Shown here one piece after another: positions 34,729 to 43,684 of a stretch of 64,000 bases of DNA. A program made the translations under genes and the position numbers. The DNA comes from V1-33 sp039795165 (GTDB lineage Bacteria > Verrucomicrobiota > Verrucomicrobiia > Verrucomicrobiales > V1-33), in contig JBDKER010000016.1 in the NCBI GenBank assembly GCA_039795165.1, positions 1 through 64,000 of the forward strand, written 5' to 3'. Under the pieces are notes generated by a model. That model did no database searches, was not told the origin of the DNA, and saw only the letters and a program-made list of their open reading frames with translations. Within the stretch, counting starts at the first letter, position 1. Each line of letters begins with the position of its first letter.

Positions 34729-35490
34729 ATGACCGCCCACCAGTTTTCTTCACAGACAAGCTTTCCGGGGCCTCTGACGAGGGCCTCCGCCTGTCTGATC
34801 CTTGCTCTCCTCCCCTCCAGCTGTGCCCTCAGCGAGAAGGACGGCTTGGTGAATGTGCCGGTCAGTGAAGCGATGGCGGCCATGCAGGCGGACCGCAAAT
34901 CTCCGGAGTCCACCCTGCTCGGCATTGCTGCGGAAGCCAAGCACCAGAACGAAGCGGCCCCGGTGGCCCAGAAAGTTCCCCGGCAGCAGGGAGTAGTCTT
35001 CAGCCCTCATACCAATCCGCCCCGCAAGGTCGACGTCAGCGCTTTCAAGCCGGGTGCCCGCATCGTCTGCCCCTACACCAGCAAACTGTTCCGCACGGCT
35101 CAGGAGACGCCGCGCGCCGTGGCCGCCACCCCGCCACGCGAGGAAAAGTCCGCGCCCGCAGACCCAGCGTCCGGTGTCGCGGCAGCGGCCCCTCCTCATG
35201 ACGGCTCTGGGAGCGACGCCGCCGGCACGTCGGCCGAAACGGACGGCCCCACCCCCTTCGGTACCCGCGTCCCCGGCCGGGCAGGCTTTGTCTACAGCCC
35301 ATACGGCGACAAACTCCAGCTGGTCGACGTCTCCGGTATCGCTCCCGGCGTCCGCGTGGAATGCCCGTACTCGAAAAAGGAATTCCGCGTCCCGCCGGAG
35401 GACCAGACGGAAACCGCGAGCGCTGTTCCGCAGACCACCGACCTTCCGCTTTCGCAGGATAGTTCCGTCCCGACCGCCCCGCAGCCCTGA
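34729..35490 (+). CDS. Lipoprotein with two 'CPYT-K-F' repeats
   Basis: From the ATG at 34729 the product has 253 residues, a lipoprotein signal ('LILALLPSSC') and a low-complexity linker. Two copies of a ~35-residue motif occur, 'GVVFSPHTN..KVDVSAFKPGARIVCPYTSKLFRT' and 'GFVYSPYGD..LVDVSGIAPGVRVECPYSKKEFRVP' (each interrupted here by dots). Shared features are G-x-V-x-SP, VDVS, PG-x-R/I and CPY-x-K-x-F. I recognise no named domain. The paired Cys could bind metal or form disulphides. The gene stands alone, divergent from the ankyrin/YkuD gene. Confidence 0.6.
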   Translation: MTAHQFSSQTSFPGPLTRASACLILALLPSSCALSEKDGLVNVPVSEAMAAMQADRKSPESTLLGIAAEAKHQNEAAPVAQKVPRQQGVVFSPHTNPPRKVDVSAFKPGARIVCPYTSKLFRTAQETPRAVAATPPREEKSAPADPASGVAAAAPPHDGSGSDAAGTSAETDGPTPFGTRVPGRAGFVYSPYGDKLQLVDVSGIAPGVRVECPYSKKEFRVPPEDQTETASAVPQTTDLPLSQDSSVPTAPQP

Positions 35491-35505
35491 GCTTCCAAGG
35501 GAAAT

Positions 35506-36462
35506 TCAGTCGACCTGCAGGCGTGATTGCACGACGTCGCCCGTGCAGCGGATGGCATCACTGATCCGTGACACGTTGTACTGACGGGAGGACATGGAAA
35601 TGATTTTGTCGGCGGGTCCCGTGGCTAGGGAATAGATCACGGCGTCTGGCACCACCCGCAGTTCCTTCAGCATCGGAGCCAGCACCGCTTCATCGCTGTC
35701 CTGTTCCCGGAACAAGGTGCGCACGCCATGCTTCCGGATCCACTCGGCCAGTTCCGCGGGAACCTCCGGAAAGGCCTTCCCATCGGCTCCCGCAAGACTC
35801 TTCGCCTCCAGCCCATAGGCCTTCGCAAAGTACGCCATGGAATCGTGCGACGTGAACAGAAACCGATCCTTCTCGGGAAGTTCCGCCATGAGCCCACGCA
35901 GAAAGCGGTCGGCTTCCCCAAGCTCAACCCGCAGCCGCTGCGCCCGACCGGAAAGATAATCACCCAGCTTGGGCATGGCGGCCACAAGGACCGCCTCCAC
36001 CGCATGCACCATGAAAACCGCCAGCTGTGGATCCATCCACACGTGAGGATCGGTGTACTGCCGGCCATTCTCCTCACGGCGGATCAGTTTCTCAGCAGGA
36101 ATCGCCGACGTCACCACCCCAAGGCGCACATTGTAGTTCTCAAGTGCTTCGTAATCGACCGGCCATTCGTCATCGAGACCCAGTCCATGCCGCAGCACGA
36201 TGTCGGATGTCAGCATCCTCGATACCTCATGCGCCGCCGGACGGAACTGATGCGGACTCATGCCCGGTTTCATCAGACTCACCGCCTCCACCGCATCACC
36301 ACCCACTTCGGAGGCAATTGAAGCTGCCCACGAGGTCGTGCAGACCACCCGCCACTTCACCGACGGCATCCGGGGAGCCCGGTTCTGCTGCTGTTCCTCA
36401 CACGATGCCAAGGCCGCCCATCCCGGCAGCAGGCTCAGAAACCGGCGGCGCGCAGCATTCAT
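35506..36462 (-). CDS. Metal ABC-transporter substrate-binding protein (TroA/ZnuA-like)
   Basis: The 318-residue protein has an exported N-terminus ('RRRFLSLLPGWAALASC', possibly lipid-anchored). It has the cluster 9 fold: 'TTSWAASIASEVGGDAVEAVSLM..GMSPHQF', 'DPHVWMDPQLAVFMVHAV', 'FLFTSHDSMAYFAKAYGLE' and a final 'FREQDSDEA'. The conserved His and Asp residues bind Zn or Mn. The transporter's permease and ATPase genes are not adjacent. Its start overlaps the end of bioB (ATGA), an unusual coupling. Confidence 0.85.
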   Translation of the reverse strand: MNAARRRFLSLLPGWAALASCEEQQQNRAPRMPSVKWRVVCTTSWAASIASEVGGDAVEAVSLMKPGMSPHQFRPAAHEVSRMLTSDIVLRHGLGLDDEWPVDYEALENYNVRLGVVTSAIPAEKLIRREENGRQYTDPHVWMDPQLAVFMVHAVEAVLVAAMPKLGDYLSGRAQRLRVELGEADRFLRGLMAELPEKDRFLFTSHDSMAYFAKAYGLEAKSLAGADGKAFPEVPAELAEWIRKHGVRTLFREQDSDEAVLAPMLKELRVVPDAVIYSLATGPADKIISMSSRQYNVSRISDAIRCTGDVVQSRLQVD

Positions 36463-37493
36463 GACGGCTGCTCGGCACAGGCATCCCCACGGAATCCACA
36501 GGCCACCGCCGGCATCCGCGCACGCCCCGGTTCGGCACCGGGAGCGTCCATCGCCGGGTCCGGCTCCTGAGGAACCAGATCCAACTCAGCCAGCAGGGAA
36601 CGGTCGGCCGCCACCGCAGGATTGGCTGCCGTAAGCAGCCGATCCCCGTAGAAAATCGAGTTCGCCCCCGCAAAGAAACACAAGGCCTGCGCCTCCCGGC
36701 TCAGCCTCGTCCGGCCCGCCGAAAGCCGCACCTTCGCCCGCGGAATCGCAATGCGCGTGCAGGCAATCATCCTGACCAGATCAAACACCTCAACTTCAGC
36801 AGCCCCTTCCAGCGGGGTCCCGGGCATCGGCATGAGACTGTTGATGGGCACGCTCTCGGGCTGCGGATTGAAGCCGCTCAGAATCTCCAGCATCTTCAGC
36901 CGGTCCTCCACGGTCTCCCCAAGGCCGAGAATGCCCCCGCTGCACACACTCATGCCCGCATCCTGCGCATGCCGGATCGTCCGCAGTCGGTCCTCGAAGG
37001 TATGCGTGCTCACAATCTTCGTGTAATGCTCCGGCGAGGTGTCGATATTGTGATTGTATGCCGTCACCCCAGCCTCGCGCAGCTGCTTCGCTTCCTCCGG
37101 ACCCAATTCCCCAAGCGTGACACATACTTCCATGCCCAGTTGGCTGACATCCCGCACGATTCCGAGAACCTGCTCGAACCGCTCGGTCCCGGCACGCACC
37201 CCGCGCCATGCCGCTCCCATGCAGAACCGCGTGCTGCCATTGGCACGCGCCGCCTCGGCCCGCGCGAGAATATCATCCTTGGCCATGAGCCGCTCGGCCT
37301 TCACCCCGGTCGAATAGCGCGCACTCTGCGCACAGTAGGAACAGTCTTCGCTGCACCCTCCCGTCTTGATGCTCAGCAGCGTGCACAACTGCACCTCGTT
37401 CTGCGGCCAGTGTTCCTCGTGCACCCGGCGCGATTGCTGAATGAGGGCAAAAAAGGGCTGGTGATAAAGACGATGCAGTTCGGAATACTCCAT
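36459..37493 (-). CDS. bioB: Biotin synthase
   Basis: The 344-residue protein has the radical-SAM motif C-x3-C-x2-C at Cys 47, 51 and 54 ('GGCSEDCSYCAQS'). It also has the BioB blocks 'RFCMGAAWRG', 'YNHNIDTSPEHY', 'GILGLGETVEDRL', 'PINSLMPMPGTPLEG' and 'RLSAGR', which supply the second iron-sulphur cluster ligands. It inserts sulphur into dethiobiotin. A ~30-residue C-terminal extension after 'LAELDLVPQEPDP' is not typical. Other bio genes are not in the window. Confidence 0.96.
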   Translation of the reverse strand: MEYSELHRLYHQPFFALIQQSRRVHEEHWPQNEVQLCTLLSIKTGGCSEDCSYCAQSARYSTGVKAERLMAKDDILARAEAARANGSTRFCMGAAWRGVRAGTERFEQVLGIVRDVSQLGMEVCVTLGELGPEEAKQLREAGVTAYNHNIDTSPEHYTKIVSTHTFEDRLRTIRHAQDAGMSVCSGGILGLGETVEDRLKMLEILSGFNPQPESVPINSLMPMPGTPLEGAAEVEVFDLVRMIACTRIAIPRAKVRLSAGRTRLSREAQALCFFAGANSIFYGDRLLTAANPAVAADRSLLAELDLVPQEPDPAMDAPGAEPGRARMPAVACGFRGDACAEQPS

Positions 37494-37537
37494 GGCAGGC
37501 TGATGAATGATGGCGTTGGCAGATCAGAAAGGAGAAA

Positions 37538-38266
37538 TCACTGGCCCCAGCGCCCATTGACGGCCGGAAGCGAAACATTGTCGGAAATGGCACTGTAATC
37601 CGTCTTGCCCACCGCCCCGATCATGGGCCGACCCGTGCGGCGGCGGAAAACCTGGCTCATGTACTCGGCCGTGTGACATCCCCAGCTCTGGATGTGCGCC
37701 CCGCGCGAAAAAGCGCCGCCGCGGACCGCCCGCAGGTCCTTAGCATGCAGGTAGCAGGTGCTCACTCCAAGAATGTCGCCGCTGTAATCGAACAGAAACG
37801 CATACTTGTTGGAATGTCCGAAGTACTCGAAACTGTCGATGAGCCGTCCGCGCCGGTTGTTGAGATAGGAAATGAGCTGGGGGGTGCTGCTGAACCACAC
37901 GATCCTTGCCCCCACATTGGCGGCGCGGTCCTGAATTTCCCGCATGTCGCAGACGTACGGTGGACGCCGCACCGCGTCTTCCCGGTCGCGCGCCTCATAG
38001 GCCGGACGGTAGATCATCCAGGTGAGCGCCGCCCCCGGATGACTGCGCCGCAGGCCCTGCATGCGGATGTGCGCGGCCTTGATGAAATTGCCGCCGTAGC
38101 GGTCGTGCTGATCCGAAGGAATCCGGTATTCCTCCCAGCGCCGCAAGGCCGGACCTCCGCTTACCATGATGTGCTCGCCGCCCGCATCGGCCGCAGAAAG
38201 AACGCCCGCTACCGCCAGCAGCAGGCAGAGAACGGCTCGGAAGATGGATAGGGAGGAAGCTTTCAT
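37538..38266 (-). CDS. Exported protein with caspase-like GH/GC blocks
   Basis: From the ATG at 38266 the product has 242 residues and a signal peptide ('AVLCLLLAVAGVLS'). No named family is recognised. Two blocks stand out: 'RLIDSFEYFGHSNKYAFLF' (His 151) and 'GAHIQSWGCHTAEYMS' (Cys 197), followed by 'TGRPMIGAVGKTDY'. The spacing and strand context match the His and Cys blocks of clan CD (caspase-fold) peptidases, so a periplasmic cysteine peptidase is a reasonable hypothesis. It lies 44 bases upstream of bioB in the same direction and 72 bases after the large fusion protein. Confidence 0.6.
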   Translation of the reverse strand: MKASSLSIFRAVLCLLLAVAGVLSAADAGGEHIMVSGGPALRRWEEYRIPSDQHDRYGGNFIKAAHIRMQGLRRSHPGAALTWMIYRPAYEARDREDAVRRPPYVCDMREIQDRAANVGARIVWFSSTPQLISYLNNRRGRLIDSFEYFGHSNKYAFLFDYSGDILGVSTCYLHAKDLRAVRGGAFSRGAHIQSWGCHTAEYMSQVFRRRTGRPMIGAVGKTDYSAISDNVSLPAVNGRWGQ

Positions 38267-38338
38267 GTCCGGATGTCCCGCAAACCTGCCCCGTTCCCCT
38301 TTCGTCGGCAACCCGCTTTCGGACAGATTTTCCACTAT

Positions 38339-41300
38339 TCACTCAACCACCAGTTCGCCCTGCATGAGCCGCCAGTGCCCGGGAAATGTGCAGAGGAACG
38401 GATACCGCCCGGGATCGGACGGTGCATGGAAATGAATCACGCAGTTCCCCCCCGCTGCCACCAGCGGGGTATGCACGAGCACAGGACTGCCCTCGGGAAT
38501 GTAGTGCCGCGCCACCGCCCGGGGATCGCTGATGATGGCATCGGCCATCGTTCCCAGCCGTTCCCGTTCTCCCGCAGCAGCCAGCACCCAGTTGTGCGGC
38601 ATCACATCGGGATTCAGAAACCGCAGGCTGAGACGCTCGCCGCGGCGCGCCCGCAGTTCGGTCCGGTCGAACCGCAGACCAGGAACCACCTTCACTTCCA
38701 GTTCCCTTCCGGCGGCCCCGGTTTCCCAGGAAACCGGCTGCGCTGGCACCACCGCGGACGCACCGGCCTGCGGCGGGGCGCGGCGCTTGGGCTCGGCTTC
38801 CCAGTCTTCCCGGGTCCGCAGCGGTGGACCAGTCCGGTGCACCGTGAAAAAGAAGTCGGCTGCGGCCAACTCGGGAAGCGGCAGATGCAGGTGCAGCTGA
38901 TCCACGGGAATGAGCTGGGGGATTTCCACAAAGACCTCATGGCCATCGCCGAGCCGGTGGCAGGCCCGCACTTCAAGCAGATCATGACCGGGCACTTCGG
39001 GATGATAAACGGAATACTCGTCACTGCCGTAGGCGGCACTGCGACGGTACTGCCATTGCTGCGCGGCAGCCCGCAGGCCATCGGGCACAGTCACCGGCCC
39101 CGTGAAGCGCAGCAGCACGCCATTGTCCCGCACTTCGATGCCCGCAGGAAGCACCGACTCCGCCCCGCCCGTCCAGCGCACGGCCTGCAGTGACCCGGCG
39201 TCGGGCGCATAGGTCCCCCATCCGGTCATGCCGGCCACACAGACGGCCCCATCCTGCGGACGCACCGCGGCCCGATGCGGTCCCGCCCGGAATTCGCAAG
39301 GCAAAGGGTAGCCACAGGCCTGAGCCGATCCACTGCTCTCGTCCCGCAGCACGAGCACGGCCCGACCACTGCCCCACGCAAGATGCAGCATGCCTTCGGA
39401 CAGGGGCCACTGCATTCCCCGCAGATGCACAGGCCCGCCGGCCGCGTGATCAACCCCGCGCGGCAGCCACAGCATCGGCGGCAGATTGCCGAGCGGACCG
39501 TCCTTCGGCCCACCGGCGCCATAGTGACCTCCGTCCTGCACCTCAATCAGCGCCGTCGCAGGTACCCAGTCGCCTTCCTGGGACGCCGTGAACAACCGCC
39601 CCGCGGCATCGGACGTCAGTCCATTGGGATTGCGCAGACCAGTAGCCACTGCCGTGGCCTTGCCATCGCCGCCCATCCGGCACAGTCCCAGCATTCCGGA
39701 AGCAAAACACCAGCGGCCATCGGCATCACGGCTCAGCCCCGTCACGTAATCGTGCCCGCCATCCGGACACGGCCAGCCACGCGCCACGCATTCATGCCAG
39801 TCCATCTCTCCATCGCCATTGAGATCGTGAAGCCGCGTCAGCTGATCCCGCCCCTGCACGAGCCATTGTCCCTCCTCGATGGCCAGACCCATGGGCTGAT
39901 GCAAACCGCCCGCCACCTTCCGCCACGTGGCCACTTCGTCCTCCGGACCCATGCCATCGATGATCCAGATGTCTCCGGCAAAGGTCGCCACAGCCGCCCG
40001 GCCATCAGGCAGAAACGCCAGCGCACTGATGTGAAAAACCGTGCCCGCCCCATCGCCTTCCGGCAGCGCCAGCGTATCGACCGCCAGCGGCCTGCCCTGT
40101 CCCCGGCTCCACCTTGTGCGAAGCACCCCCGGCCATTGCCGCGGACCGCCTGACGTCAGGCTACGCAGCGGACTCGTGGCCGCAGGACCCCGCACCACCC
40201 GACCGTCCGGCAGCAGGCTCTCCAGCCATGCCTCCCCGCCCACCTCATACGAAAACACCACCAGCCGGCCGTAGCGGTAGAACCCACGGAACCGCCCGTC
40301 GCCTTCCGGGGCCGCCTCCCCTTCCAGCAGTCCAGCACGCTCAGCCGGCGGCCGCAGCCCATCAAGGAATCCAAAGCGCCGCGTTCCCACCGTGACCCCC
40401 TCCCCGGACCAGCGCGCCTTCCACCTCCGACCGCCGGGATCGAAAACGCCCTGCTGCGTCCCCGCGGAAACACAGAGCGCACCGGCCACCGTGACAGCAC
40501 CGTCCCGGTACACGCCACTCTGCAATGAACCCCGGTCCATCCGCTGCCACGCAGCATTTTCCCATGCCGATTCGTCCTGACGCCCGAAATGCCCACCCAA
40601 ACCTCCGTCGAGGCCCGGAAACGGCGGTAGCAGTTCCCCCCCGCGGCCGGATCCAAAACGCAGCAGTTCCCGCGCATAAAAATCCCAGAGCCTCCCGCCC
40701 TGATGCGGATGAACATGCAGCGGAAAATCGCCGGGCCGCAGTGGCCCAAACGGCGGGAAAAATGCGGCAGGCTGCGGCACGTCCGCTTCCTCCACAGCTT
40801 CCTCCATGGGCCACCAGCCCACCGTTTCGGCATCGCGCCCAGGCGATTCCTCCGGAATACCCCGCGGAGGATGCACGCCGCGGCGGATCCTCACTTCATC
40901 AATCAGCCCCGCTGCCGGCAAACCACCCTCATCAAGTTGCCCAGCCCAGAGATTCCCTTCAGGCACGCCCGGCGGCAGCGGACCCACCCGGCCATCGAAA
41001 ACCACTTCGCCATCCACCCACAGCCGCGCCCTTTCTTCTTCCAGGATCACGCCTACATGATGCCACTGGCCATCCGCGACATTCCGCGCCGCCCGGAAAT
41101 CCCCTCCGCGACCCGGAACATACAGGCTCAGATGACCGGTCTGCGCGGCTGCATAGATTTCCCAGTGCGTCGCGGCACGCTTCGGACCGCTAGCCAGAAT
41201 GATCCGGTAATCTCCCGCATCCGGAATCTTCACGAAGCATTCCGCGGTGAAAACCGGCAGAGCAAACTCCGCCGACGATCCCAGCCGCATGCCACGTTGC

Positions 41301-42274
41301 TCCGCAAGGAGACCGCGGCCGAACCTGCCTTCGCCACGCTGCACACCTTCCCGGCGTGGCACCGGAAACGGCCGCGGCCCGCCGCTCCCTTCCTTCTCCA
41401 GCTCCTTCCGCAGCCAATCGAGGCCCTGCAGATTTTCCCTCAAGGTCACTTCACTGTCGGTCTCAGGGCGATGATCAATGACACCCACGGGCCCGCGCCA
41501 GCCGGAATCCCGCAGCACACGCATCATCTCAAGTTCCTGATCCCCCGCCCCAAGGGTCAGTATCTTCTGCCCCCACTGATCGCCCTCGCGCACCATGCCA
41601 TTGAGATTCACCGCCCGCAGCCATGGCTTCATGATCCTAACCAGTTCGCCAAAACGCCCGAGATGACCATGACCATGGTGAAAGTTGTATACCATCCCGG
41701 CATTCCGCACGCCCATCTCACGCAGTCGCCCCAGAATCGCCACCTGGTTCTCCGGTTCTCCAAACCAGCCACCGTGATTGTACAGCACCACCTCGCAGCC
41801 CGCCGCCGCCGCCGCCTCGACCACCGGACGCAGCCTCATTGCCTCGGCCTCCACGGCGGCTTCCTGCGAAACCCCATTGCCCGGACCGCCACCACCCATG
41901 ACCCAGAGCTGCGGACGGATACCCTGACGCTTCACCACTTCAAGGATGCGCCGCGCCGTCCCATCGAGGGTCGCCGGAAACCACCACGCAGTCACGGCAA
42001 TGCCGCGGGCCTTCATGGCCTCGACCTCGGCATCAAAGGTCGCCACATGCTCATCCCGCCAGTCGTACGCCAGCTTCCGGATACCCAGTCGCTCCAGCAT
42101 CTTCGCCCGTTCCTCCGGACCACGCTTCGCCGCATCAAATGGCACAATGCACCACGCCACAAGATTGCCGCTGCCGTACAGATCACCGTCGCCAGCCGCC
42201 GACCGTCCCGGCCAACCCAGCGCCACCGCCAGCGCGGAAATCAGGAGAACCCAGCGTCGCCTCATTGTCTTCAT
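38339..42274 (-). CDS. 1311-residue secreted fusion: TIM barrel, LamG, beta-propeller, azurin-like copper domain
   Basis: A signal peptide ('LLISALAVALGWPGRSAA') precedes four regions. Residues ~35-310 resemble xylose-isomerase-like TIM barrels ('GGPGNGVSQEAAVEAEAM', 'VVLYNHGGWFGEPEN', 'YNFHHGHGHL'). About 330-470 is LamG-like ('ADGQWHHVGVILEEERARLWVDGEV'). A central segment of some 600 residues has the Verrucomicrobiota/Planctomycete dehydrogenase-type propeller ('SALAFLPDGRAAVATFAGDIWIIDGM', 'GLRNPNGLTSDAAGRLFTASQEGDW'). The last ~120 residues are a cupredoxin with His 1227, Cys 1295, His 1300 and Met 1304, the exact C-x4-H-x3-M spacing of azurin. It is thus a secreted sugar-acting protein with its own electron carrier. 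It lies 79 bases downstream of the DUF1501 gene. Confidence 0.8.
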   Translation of the reverse strand: MKTMRRRWVLLISALAVALGWPGRSAAGDGDLYGSGNLVAWCIVPFDAAKRGPEERAKMLERLGIRKLAYDWRDEHVATFDAEVEAMKARGIAVTAWWFPATLDGTARRILEVVKRQGIRPQLWVMGGGGPGNGVSQEAAVEAEAMRLRPVVEAAAAAGCEVVLYNHGGWFGEPENQVAILGRLREMGVRNAGMVYNFHHGHGHLGRFGELVRIMKPWLRAVNLNGMVREGDQWGQKILTLGAGDQELEMMRVLRDSGWRGPVGVIDHRPETDSEVTLRENLQGLDWLRKELEKEGSGGPRPFPVPRREGVQRGEGRFGRGLLAEQRGMRLGSSAEFALPVFTAECFVKIPDAGDYRIILASGPKRAATHWEIYAAAQTGHLSLYVPGRGGDFRAARNVADGQWHHVGVILEEERARLWVDGEVVFDGRVGPLPPGVPEGNLWAGQLDEGGLPAAGLIDEVRIRRGVHPPRGIPEESPGRDAETVGWWPMEEAVEEADVPQPAAFFPPFGPLRPGDFPLHVHPHQGGRLWDFYARELLRFGSGRGGELLPPFPGLDGGLGGHFGRQDESAWENAAWQRMDRGSLQSGVYRDGAVTVAGALCVSAGTQQGVFDPGGRRWKARWSGEGVTVGTRRFGFLDGLRPPAERAGLLEGEAAPEGDGRFRGFYRYGRLVVFSYEVGGEAWLESLLPDGRVVRGPAATSPLRSLTSGGPRQWPGVLRTRWSRGQGRPLAVDTLALPEGDGAGTVFHISALAFLPDGRAAVATFAGDIWIIDGMGPEDEVATWRKVAGGLHQPMGLAIEEGQWLVQGRDQLTRLHDLNGDGEMDWHECVARGWPCPDGGHDYVTGLSRDADGRWCFASGMLGLCRMGGDGKATAVATGLRNPNGLTSDAAGRLFTASQEGDWVPATALIEVQDGGHYGAGGPKDGPLGNLPPMLWLPRGVDHAAGGPVHLRGMQWPLSEGMLHLAWGSGRAVLVLRDESSGSAQACGYPLPCEFRAGPHRAAVRPQDGAVCVAGMTGWGTYAPDAGSLQAVRWTGGAESVLPAGIEVRDNGVLLRFTGPVTVPDGLRAAAQQWQYRRSAAYGSDEYSVYHPEVPGHDLLEVRACHRLGDGHEVFVEIPQLIPVDQLHLHLPLPELAAADFFFTVHRTGPPLRTREDWEAEPKRRAPPQAGASAVVPAQPVSWETGAAGRELEVKVVPGLRFDRTELRARRGERLSLRFLNPDVMPHNWVLAAAGERERLGTMADAIISDPRAVARHYIPEGSPVLVHTPLVAAGGNCVIHFHAPSDPGRYPFLCTFPGHWRLMQGELVVE

Positions 42275-42353
42275 GAACCATGCTCACTCCCTCATGAATC
42301 CACGCAAGCCCGCGCCGGCAACGCATCCAGGGGAAACCCCGGAACAAGTGACT

Positions 42354-43679
42354 CTACAGTAGAATTTCCCGGATCGGCGGGGCGTCGTTCTCGACCCGGT
42401 GAAAGGTCGGCAGGCCCGGCAAGCCGTACTCTGCATGTGGATCAAGCCCCAGCGCCATGAAGATAGTCGCAAAGAGATTCTGCTCGCTGTACGGACGCTC
42501 CACCACTTCCCGCCCATCCTCATCGGTCGCCCCCGTCACCACCCCTCCACGGATGCCCCCGCCGCACATCATGAGACTCCATGCATTCGGGTAATGATCA
42601 CGCCCCCGCGCCGCATTGAGCCACGGCGTCCGCCCGAACTCACCCATCGCAATCACCAGCGTGTCATCCAGCATCGACCGTTCCTCGAGGTCATTGACCA
42701 GATGTAACAGGATCCGGTCGAGTTCGGGCACCAGCATCTGATGAATCTCATGCTGAAACACATGATTGTCCCAGTTCATCCCGTTCGCCACCATCACAAA
42801 CGGACAGCCGTTCTCCACCAGATGACGCGCCTGCAGCGTGTTCAGCCCGAACATGCCCGGTCCGTAGCGCTGACGGTCCCGCTCAGGCAGACGGTTGAGA
42901 TCAAAAAGATCCGCACAGGACATGAGCCCGCGCACCCGCTCGAAAACGGCATTCTGACTCCGCGCCGCCGCGCTGCGCCGCTCATTCTCGAACTTCTTCG
43001 CGAGGAATTTCCGCAGTCCTTCCCGCTCGGCACGGTCCTCCGGAGTCAGGCCATCGGCCGCGGATCCCAGCTGCGTGTACTCTCCCCCCATCCGCACCGG
43101 ACCGTACTCCGCTCCCAGCCAGCCCGCCCAGTTCCCGGCCTTGAAAGCCTGAAACTCATTCCCGCCAGGAATCGGATCGAGCAGAATGAAATTCGGTACC
43201 TTCGTCTCGACCTGCCCCAGCGCATGACCGACCACCGATCCCAGCGTCGGCCGCGTGAAGCCGGGCCGATCGGGATTCCCACGCTGCAGCAGACTGATCG
43301 CCTGAAAATGCTCGGACTGCGCTGTCTTCATGGAGCGCACGACGGCCAGCTTGCCAGCCATGGACGCACAACGCGGCAGCAGTGACGAAAACCGGACTCC
43401 CGGAATCTCGGTCGGCACGGTCCCGAATGGCCCAGCCGATGGCCTTCCGGGCTTCGGATCCCAGGTCTCGAACTGACTCGGCGCCCCGCACAGCCACAGC
43501 AGAATGCAGCGCTTGTTCCGCTTCCGCACTTCCTGCGCAAACGTCGGCGAACTGAACAATCCCGCAAAACTGGTCACCACGGACGCCAGCCCGGCCGTGC
43601 CCACTCCCTGCAGAAATCTCCGCCGGTGCACCGTGTGTTCGTCACTGCGGCATGTGCCAGCTTCCGGTCGCGCTGTCAT
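42354..43679 (-). CDS. DUF1501 protein (secreted, sulfatase-like fold)
   Basis: From the ATG at 43679 the product has 441 residues. A twin-arginine signal ('HTVHRRRFLQGVGTAGLASVV') is followed by the DUF1501 body: 'CILLWLCGAPSQFETWDPKP', 'LGSVVGHALG', 'NPWVMVANGMNWDNH'-like 'CPFVMVANGMNWDNHVF' and 'IAMGEFGRTPWLN'. The family shares the alkaline phosphatase/sulfatase fold, is abundant in planctomycetes and Verrucomicrobiota, and has no proven reaction. It follows the DUF1549/DUF1553 gene by five bases, the usual pairing. Confidence 0.93.
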   Translation of the reverse strand: MTARPEAGTCRSDEHTVHRRRFLQGVGTAGLASVVTSFAGLFSSPTFAQEVRKRNKRCILLWLCGAPSQFETWDPKPGRPSAGPFGTVPTEIPGVRFSSLLPRCASMAGKLAVVRSMKTAQSEHFQAISLLQRGNPDRPGFTRPTLGSVVGHALGQVETKVPNFILLDPIPGGNEFQAFKAGNWAGWLGAEYGPVRMGGEYTQLGSAADGLTPEDRAEREGLRKFLAKKFENERRSAAARSQNAVFERVRGLMSCADLFDLNRLPERDRQRYGPGMFGLNTLQARHLVENGCPFVMVANGMNWDNHVFQHEIHQMLVPELDRILLHLVNDLEERSMLDDTLVIAMGEFGRTPWLNAARGRDHYPNAWSLMMCGGGIRGGVVTGATDEDGREVVERPYSEQNLFATIFMALGLDPHAEYGLPGLPTFHRVENDAPPIREILL

Positions 43680-43684
43680 CGGTT

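Noticed and set aside
40703..42460. 585-codon plus-strand open frame
   Set aside because: It is antisense to the large fusion protein, and no domain is seen in it.
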